A stretch of 16,167 nucleotides of DNA, from positions 1 through 16,167 of the forward strand of contig JBGSMB010000080.1 in the NCBI GenBank assembly GCA_041740375.1. Reading direction: 5' to 3'. Position 1 is the first letter of the stretch. Each line of letters opens with the position of its first letter. This document shows positions 12,591 through 16,167 of this stretch, one piece after another. This DNA comes from JBGSMB01 sp041740375. Its GTDB lineage: Bacteria > Patescibacteriota > Saccharimonadia > Saccharimonadales > JAGQMS01. A program made the translations under genes and the position numbers. Under the pieces are notes generated by a model. It saw only the letters and a program-made list of their open reading frames with translations, was not told where the DNA came from and did no database searches.

Positions 12591-13694
12591 ATGAATAAAG
12601 AGGTACGTCCCGCCAATAGACTAGTCACGCTTGATCTAATGCGTGGGTATTTCATCTTTGTCATAATCATCGACCACTTGATGCGTTGGCCGGGCGTCTT
12701 TGACTGGTTTACCGGACAGGGTCGTTTGTGGGTGTCGGCGGCTGAAGGCTTTATTGGCATTTCTGGTCTGCTCATCGGTATGGTTCGTGGTAGAAAAGAT
12801 AGCGAGCTACCATTTATATTCGTCACGAAAAAACTATGGAAACGCGCGGGAGTGCTATATCTTTGGGCGATCATTTGTACCGCAAGCGTTTACTTTTTTA
12901 TTTCGCGGTGGGGTGCAAATATTACTCCCTACCCGCCTGGAATCGATAGCTTTTCTCCTGGCGTAAATGACTACTTAGAAATTGCCACGTTCCAGGCGAC
13001 CTTCGGATGGACGATTTTCTTGATGTACTATGCCGTTTTTTTACTATTCACACCGTTGGTTGTGTACTTGCTCAGGAAAAATTACTGGTGGCTCGTCATC
13101 ATACTTTCAGTGGCTGTTTGGATTGCCGGCTGTCGTATTAGTTCAATGTTTCTATCTTGGCAACTTCTTTTCTTCTTGGGGGCCGTCTTGGGCTACTACT
13201 TCAAAGAAGTTACATCGTTTTTCAGGAACCTTAGGCATCGAGATTTTTATCAGACACTGCTCTATACATTTACCGCCCTTACGCTTGCAGCCAGTATCTT
13301 TACAATTTTTGCATGGCCGCTCGTCAAAGCAGATTGGTTCCCTATCAGCTATGAGGCATTCCTAGACTACCGTACGTATATTGATCCATTCTTCGTAAGA
13401 GAAATGTTAATGCCTGTGCATCTATTACTCGTTGCCACATGGCTGTCTACTCTGTACATGCTGACGAAAAGATTCGAAACACAAATTGTTAAGTACACCG
13501 GCTGGCTACTGCTACCCTTCGGTAAAAGATCGCTCTTTGTGTATATCCTGCAGGGCTTTGTAGTCATCCTGATAAACATCGTTGTGCCTCCAAGTACAAA
13601 TATTCTCTTCAACGCACTCGTAACCATCGGGACATTGTTGCTCCTACTGCAGCTAACGAAGGTTAAGTTTTTGCACAAGATTATTCCAAGCTAG
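12591..13694 (+). CDS. OpgC-like / acyltransferase-3-type membrane protein
   Basis: A 367-residue polytopic protein with about ten hydrophobic helices. The N-terminus NRLVTLDLMRGYFIFVIIID (9-28) with Asp-His at 28-29 is the family hallmark in which R, D and H cluster at the first helix. VSAAEGFIGISGLLIGMVRG (48-67) matches the OpgC branch (DUF1624-like), as does FGKRSLFVYILQG near the C-terminus. Relatives transfer acyl or succinyl groups to extracytoplasmic glycans, so surface-glycan modification is likely, but the acceptor is unknown. Length is normal for the family. The gene is monocistronic with its own leaderless promoter. Its TAG stop overlaps the stop of the convergent SGNH gene in a shared CTAG. 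Confidence 0.82.
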   Translation: MNKEVRPANRLVTLDLMRGYFIFVIIIDHLMRWPGVFDWFTGQGRLWVSAAEGFIGISGLLIGMVRGRKDSELPFIFVTKKLWKRAGVLYLWAIICTASVYFFISRWGANITPYPPGIDSFSPGVNDYLEIATFQATFGWTIFLMYYAVFLLFTPLVVYLLRKNYWWLVIILSVAVWIAGCRISSMFLSWQLLFFLGAVLGYYFKEVTSFFRNLRHRDFYQTLLYTFTALTLAASIFTIFAWPLVKADWFPISYEAFLDYRTYIDPFFVREMLMPVHLLLVATWLSTLYMLTKRFETQIVKYTGWLLLPFGKRSLFVYILQGFVVILINIVVPPSTNILFNALVTIGTLLLLLQLTKVKFLHKIIPS

Positions 13695-14374
13695 ATATTG
13701 TTTTGTATATGTATCCAGAAAGCGTCAGCCCAATGCTTGTAGCTGATATTGTTCGGGTGAAATAGGTCGGGTGCAAAGCCAAAAATAGTTTGGTTCTCCT
13801 GTGTTTGCTTCTGTAGATCTACAAGTACCAATTTCGGATAGCTCTTCATTTCTTCCTCTATAATCTCGCTCGCTTTTTTGGCCTTATTGCCCGAGCCCGG
13901 TCGAGAATTAAAAACTGGCATATTGGACACATACGCCCCGTCGGGCAAAGTTTCGAGCACTTTCTTAAAGCTGTTACGGAACGTAGTTACATTAAATTTT
14001 GTGATGTCATTTGCGCCGATTTCTATGGTCACTATGTCGGCTTGAGAAGTTTTAACAATTGGCGCTTGGTCTCTTAGGTAATCTTCCATATTTGCGCCGG
14101 TTTTACTAATATTTTGGATTTTAACAGTTTTGCCGGTCTTTTTTTCGATTCGCTTTGCGAGAATTCCTACGTAGCCCCGCATTGGACTCGATGCACCGAT
14201 ACCTTGCGCCGCAGAATCACCGAGTGCGAGGTAGGTTATCTCTCCCGCCGATGTTGCCTTGGCTTCCCAAAAAGATTTATACCTCGACACACTAAGGAAT
14301 AGCCACAGTAACAGCAAGGACTCTACGATAATGAGGACTAGCGCAATTAAACCAATTATCTTAATTGCGCTCAT
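13691..14374 (-). CDS. Membrane-anchored SGNH/GDSL hydrolase
   Basis: A 227-residue SGNH-fold esterase-like protein. The frame extends 15 nt upstream to a TTG at 14389; the ATG at 14374 is preferred because it starts the signal anchor directly (MSAIKIIGLIALVLIIVESL). Block I is LALGDSAAQGIG (Ser54), block II ISKTGAN (Gly93), block III IEIGAND (Asn122), and block V PDLFHP (Asp203, His206): all four catalytic blocks are intact. The enzyme should lie outside the membrane and deacylate lipids or glycans. It converges on the OpgC-like acyltransferase, so the pair could add and remove surface acyl groups. It follows the coiled-coil gene by about 20 nt. A perfect 10-bp inverted repeat occupies the first codons. 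Confidence 0.85.
   Translation of the reverse strand: MSAIKIIGLIALVLIIVESLLLLWLFLSVSRYKSFWEAKATSAGEITYLALGDSAAQGIGASSPMRGYVGILAKRIEKKTGKTVKIQNISKTGANMEDYLRDQAPIVKTSQADIVTIEIGANDITKFNVTTFRNSFKKVLETLPDGAYVSNMPVFNSRPGSGNKAKKASEIIEEEMKSYPKLVLVDLQKQTQENQTIFGFAPDLFHPNNISYKHWADAFWIHIQNNI
14341..14370 (-). repeat. 10-bp inverted repeat at the start of the SGNH gene
   Basis: GCGCAATTAA and TTAATTGCGC are exact reverse complements around a 10-nt loop. In the mRNA the hairpin begins two bases after the ATG (14374), where it could influence initiation. It encodes part of the signal anchor, so chance is possible. Confidence 0.6.
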
Positions 14375-14393
14375 TTTCTGGTACGCCAAATAT

Positions 14394-14627
14394 CTAACTA
14401 TTTAACTTAGAATTAACGGATTCTGCTGAACCTTGTACGCGGTCAAGTTTATCTTGTATTTTTTGTAATTCTGAATCTTGTTGAGATAACCTTGTAGCGA
14501 GATCATCAAGACGCTTCATCTCATCGCTAGACAAAGTATTCATAAGTGTCTTTAAGTCATCGACGCTTTTGCTGAGAGCCTGTAGCTTATAATTAAGCCT
14601 ACTTTCTAGATCTGATAAATCACTCAT
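14394..14627 (-). CDS. Small coiled-coil protein
   Basis: A 77-residue, highly charged, Cys-free protein whose length is almost wholly heptad-patterned: Leu/Met/Val recur at a and d positions from LESRLNYKLQALSKSVDDLK to ELQKIQDKLDRVQGSAESVN. It probably forms a dimeric or trimeric coiled coil. There is no signal peptide or membrane helix. The extended -10 TGGTATAAT is 10 nt before its ATG. It is the first gene of a two-gene unit with the SGNH hydrolase and diverges from the CAP gene. Function unknown. Confidence 0.72.
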   Translation of the reverse strand: MSDLSDLESRLNYKLQALSKSVDDLKTLMNTLSSDEMKRLDDLATRLSQQDSELQKIQDKLDRVQGSAESVNSKLNS

Positions 14628-14637
14628 AGTACCTTAC

Positions 14638-14646
14638 ATTATACCA
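14638..14646 (-). promoter_or_regulatory. Extended -10 promoter of the coiled-coil/SGNH unit
   Basis: TGGTATAAT is 10 nt before the ATG at 14627, leaving about 3-4 nt of leader. AAGG lies in the gap but would mostly be upstream of the RNA start. Confidence 0.6.
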
Positions 14647-14689
14647 ATGATTGCGGTTAAGGCTAATGCTTGCGTTAATTATACTTTTG

Positions 14690-14698
14690 TGTTATAAT
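14690..14698 (+). promoter_or_regulatory. Extended -10 promoter, 8 nt before the CAP-gene ATG
   Basis: TGTTATAAT is a perfect extended -10, followed by eight bases (TATATATT) and ATG at 14707. TTGCGT 17 bp upstream of the hexamer is a weak -35 candidate. A leaderless mRNA is likely. Confidence 0.7.
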
Positions 14699-14706
14699 TA
14701 TATATT

Positions 14707-15225
14707 ATGCGTGTGAGGCATTTTATATCTGTACTACTTTTAGCGTGCACTGTTGGCGCGTTTATTCTGTTTGCCGAATCTCTTGCAACTACAGAAATTG
14801 TAAAGGGTGAAAGTGTCACCGCTCTTGTCTCCACGGGGAATGAATTTGTTGATGAAATAAACACTATTAGGTACAAAAACGGTGTTAATCCCCTGGCTAT
14901 AAGCGTCGATCTAGAAAAAATCGCTATAGAGAGAAGTGCTGACATGGTAGCAAATGAGTATTATGCCCACAGAAGTCCAAGCGGAAAGTATTTTGATGAT
15001 TTGATGGACAGAGACAAGCTCAACTATAGTTTTGCGTGCGAAAATCTAGACTTAGCATTTGTAGGCAACATTGAGACATATATTTCGGACTGGATGGCTA
15101 GCACCAAAGGGCATCGTGAGTGCTTACTTAGCAATAAAGTATCCAAGATTGGAGTTGCTACGCAAACTATGCCAGTAACTGGAGCTAGCGACTCGGTAAT
15201 TGCGACAGCAATCTTTTCGGATTAA
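14707..15225 (+). CDS. Secreted CAP/SCP-domain protein
   Basis: A 172-residue exported protein. Residues 1-26 form a signal peptide or signal anchor (basic MRVRHF, then hydrophobic to about 22). The rest is a compact CAP (SCP/PR-1) domain: VDEINTIRYKNGVNPLAIS, His88 in YYAHRSPSGKYFDDLM, Glu112 in ACENL, and the signature ISDWMASTKGHRECLLSNKV (126-145) with His136, then KIGVAT. His and Glu positions match the CAP cavity. Cys111 and Cys139 could pair. Bacterial CAP proteins act outside the cell; a role at the host contact surface is plausible but not shown. It is monocistronic with a strong leaderless promoter. Confidence 0.88.
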   Translation: MRVRHFISVLLLACTVGAFILFAESLATTEIVKGESVTALVSTGNEFVDEINTIRYKNGVNPLAISVDLEKIAIERSADMVANEYYAHRSPSGKYFDDLMDRDKLNYSFACENLDLAFVGNIETYISDWMASTKGHRECLLSNKVSKIGVATQTMPVTGASDSVIATAIFSD

Positions 15226-15252
15226 ATTCTTAGGTTAAAAATAAAAAGGATA

Positions 15253-15314
15253 GCGCCGGGCGTAAACAGTGTCAGTATCAAATTTCAATACTCATCTGTT
15301 TACACCCGACGCGC
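15253..15314 (-). terminator. Long bulged hairpin between convergent genes, probable minus-strand terminator
   Basis: GCGC, CGGG and GTAAACAG pair with CTGTTTAC, CCCG and GCGC, with one mismatch and one two-base bulge; an inner AGTAT/ATACT stem follows. On the minus strand TATCC and then TTTTTATTTTT follow, so termination of the lipoprotein transcript is likely, although five bases separate stem and T-run. Layout resembles the hairpins at 4528 and 6011. Confidence 0.5.
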
Positions 15315-15335
15315 ACCCTACCAGTTCATCGATGC

Positions 15336-15857
15336 CTAGGGAGTCACAGCGACATCCCCATGCGCCACCATCCCCGAAGGGCAGAGACTCGCACGAGCCT
15401 CGTACCATGGTGGGAGGAACGAAGTTCCAGGTTCATCCTCGAATGCCGGGTCTTTCTGCATGAATTCAACGTAGGCCTCCTCGCCGTCGTCGACCATGGC
15501 GCAAGCCACCAGTCCTGCGAATGCAGCATCCTCGAAGCTGCTGTTGTTGAACAGTGGGCCGAGGTTCCCTGAATTCACAAATACAACGATGTTCTCTTTG
15601 TACTTGTTGAAAACCTCCTGTGTGGCGGGACCGCAACTCTCGGAAGCCGTTACTTGCTCACAAGTGAATGGCTCCCCCTCGAGAATGACAACCGATCCAG
15701 GATCGGTCGGCACCTGTGTGTCCTCGGACGCCGGCTCTTCTGGGACGTTTTCCTCGCCCTCAGAGATGGAATCGTCGCTTGAACACGACGACAACCCGAA
15801 AACAACCATCGCCAATACCGCAGCGATGGTTGCCGATGCTTTCTTTGTAGCGGTCAT
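15336..15857 (-). CDS. GC-rich actinobacteria-like lipoprotein
   Basis: A 173-residue predicted lipoprotein. Basic MTATKK, a hydrophobic stretch, then lipobox LSSC with Cys25 as the lipidated residue. An acidic Pro/Glu/Ser linker (about 26-55) leads to a small domain with four cysteines (66, 75, 119, 159) that could form two disulfides. FAGLVACAMVDDGEEAY recalls small actinobacterial secreted proteins, possibly DUF732-like, but I cannot name the family. G+C is much higher than in neighbours (38 of 60 at 15481-15540 against 26 of 60 at 14881-14940), with G/C-ending codons. AAAGGGCGGG provides a ribosome binding site, and two hairpins lie in the leader. Transfer from an actinobacterial host is the natural inference. 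Confidence 0.8.
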   Translation of the reverse strand: MTATKKASATIAAVLAMVVFGLSSCSSDDSISEGEENVPEEPASEDTQVPTDPGSVVILEGEPFTCEQVTASESCGPATQEVFNKYKENIVVFVNSGNLGPLFNNSSFEDAAFAGLVACAMVDDGEEAYVEFMQKDPAFEDEPGTSFLPPWYEARASLCPSGMVAHGDVAVTP

Positions 15858-15884
15858 ACCCGCCCTTTCTGTTTGATACCCCGA

Positions 15885-15917
15885 CGCGGCCTAGCCGCGC
15901 AACTCTGGTAGAGTTGC
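15885..15917 (-). promoter_or_regulatory. Two tandem hairpins in the lipoprotein leader
   Basis: In transcript order: GCAACTCT/AGAGTTGC with a 3-nt loop (15917-15899), then CGCGGC/GCCGCG with a 3-nt loop (15899-15885), sharing one base. AT-rich sequence immediately upstream (15918-15952) could be the promoter. The hairpins end 27 nt before the ATG. A leader control element or an inherited terminator are possible. Confidence 0.45.
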
Positions 15918-15963
15918 TGTATATTAAACTATATTTTTATATAATTTACAACTTATTAGTACG

Positions 15964-15980
15964 GGGTGATGAGAGACTCG
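15964..15980 (-). repeat. Near-copy of the tRNA-Val 3' end
   Basis: Seventeen bases here match 16124-16140, the acceptor/T-arm 3' part of tRNA-Val, at 16 of 17 positions and in the same orientation. The rest of a tRNA is absent. It could be an attachment-site duplicate left by an element that integrates in tRNA-Val, or part of the structured repeat beside it. Confidence 0.6.
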
Positions 15981-16063
15981 TCCCTTTTGCTCTGCAAAAC
16001 CCCGCAAGCAAGCTCTAGGTGCTTCGGGCTCGGCTCGCGCTACTTGCGCGACCGTTCGAGTCC
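15973..16063. repeat. Structured palindromic element flanked by inverted T-arm fragments
   Basis: GACTCG on the left and CGAGTC on the right are inverted copies of a tRNA T-arm motif. Between them are several hairpins: TTTTGC/GCAAAA, AAGC/GCTT, TCGCGC/GCGCGA, plus CGCAAG/CTTGCG. No open frame is evident. The design is like a REP/MITE-type non-coding repeat, but copy number cannot be judged from one window. Confidence 0.5.
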
Positions 16064-16083
16064 ATTTATAAACTGACATATAC

Positions 16084-16110
16084 AAAAAAGACTAGGTATA
16101 AAACCTAGTC
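16084..16110 (-). terminator. Intrinsic terminator after tRNA-Val
   Basis: On the minus strand GACTAGG pairs with CCTAGTC around a 7-nt loop and is followed by TTTTTTG. The flanking A- and T-runs make the hairpin almost symmetric, so it may also work on the plus strand. Confidence 0.85.
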
Positions 16111-16119
16111 ATTTTTGTA

Positions 16120-16167
16120 TGGTGGGTGATGAGGGACTCGAACCCCCGACCCTCTCGGTGTAAACGA
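16120..16167 (-). tRNA. tRNA-Val (anticodon TAC), 5' part beyond the window
   Basis: The 3' part of a tRNA with encoded CCA: 3' acceptor strand ATCACCC, A73, T-arm GGGGG/CCCTC with canonical loop TTCGAGT, and the anticodon loop TTTACAC flanked by TCG/CGA, giving TAC (valine). The D-arm and 5' acceptor strand lie past the window edge. Confidence 0.88.

Noticed and set aside
12581..12874. Minus-strand open frame opposite the OpgC-like gene
   Set aside because: It mirrors a well-supported membrane-protein gene and shows no family motif or start signal.
14679..14945. Minus-strand frame overlapping the CAP gene
   Set aside because: It is antisense to the CAP signal peptide and domain and would cover both divergent promoters.
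15496..15876. Plus-strand open frame opposite the lipoprotein
   Set aside because: High G+C lengthens antisense frames; the minus frame has a lipobox, a signal peptide and a ribosome binding site, while this one has none.
15900..16110. CRISPR array
   Set aside because: The repeated segments are irregular hairpins and tRNA fragments, without evenly spaced direct repeats and unique spacers.

Overview
The window looks like part of a small Patescibacteria/CPR genome, most likely a Saccharibacteria (TM7)-type epibiont. The evidence is a compact mid-40s % G+C layout with short intergenic gaps and many tiny or orphan genes, a lemA-htpX pair, a membrane-anchored MurF-like ligase next to ddl, and promoter boxes sitting almost directly on start codons. 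UGA is a normal stop here: four genes end in TGA, three of them inside overlaps with the next start. Lineage is inferred from content, because no rRNA or marker tree is available.

Layout. Positions 1-2929 (minus) form a cell-wall operon: alpha/beta hydrolase, murF-like, a tail-anchored unknown, then ddl (cut by the window edge). Positions 2962-3533 hold a VOC protein and a 63-residue membrane protein. Positions 3605-4497 hold an AT-rich HTH plus LAGLIDADG-like gene that runs into tRNA-Ala(GGC); a perfect 36-bp palindrome lies upstream. Positions 4528-6990 hold four unrecognised minus-strand genes, each with its own promoter, separated by long bulged hairpins with T-tracts. Positions 7030-11484 (minus) read lemA, htpX, a six-helix membrane protein, then NAD-dependent DNA ligase ligA. 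The ligA frame is interrupted by an in-frame TGA at the normally invariant Gly-Gly after DSPTQR, and its zinc-finger cysteines are missing. Positions 11580-12299 carry an HD-domain protein on plus, followed by tRNA-Leu(TAA) and an unusual tRNA-Cys(GCA) on minus. Positions 12591-15225 carry an OpgC-like membrane acyltransferase, an SGNH hydrolase with a coiled-coil partner, and a secreted CAP-domain protein. Positions 15253-16167 hold a GC-rich, actinobacteria-like lipoprotein gene, a structured repeat carrying a near-copy of the tRNA-Val 3' end, and a partial tRNA-Val(TAC).

Shared logic. Eight genes have a TATAAT-like box 6-8 nt before the start codon, so their mRNAs should be leaderless. Genes inside operons use overlaps or, in one case, a clear Shine-Dalgarno. 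Several products act at the envelope (D-Ala-D-Ala synthesis and ligation, HtpX/LemA quality control, OpgC-like acyl transfer, SGNH, CAP and lipoprotein surface factors), as expected for a cell living on the surface of a host.

The main points to recheck are the split ligA, the tRNA-Cys without a normal T-loop, the leaderless promoter pattern, the LAGLIDADG/palindrome/tRNA-Ala locus, and the probable host-derived lipoprotein beside a tRNA-Val fragment.
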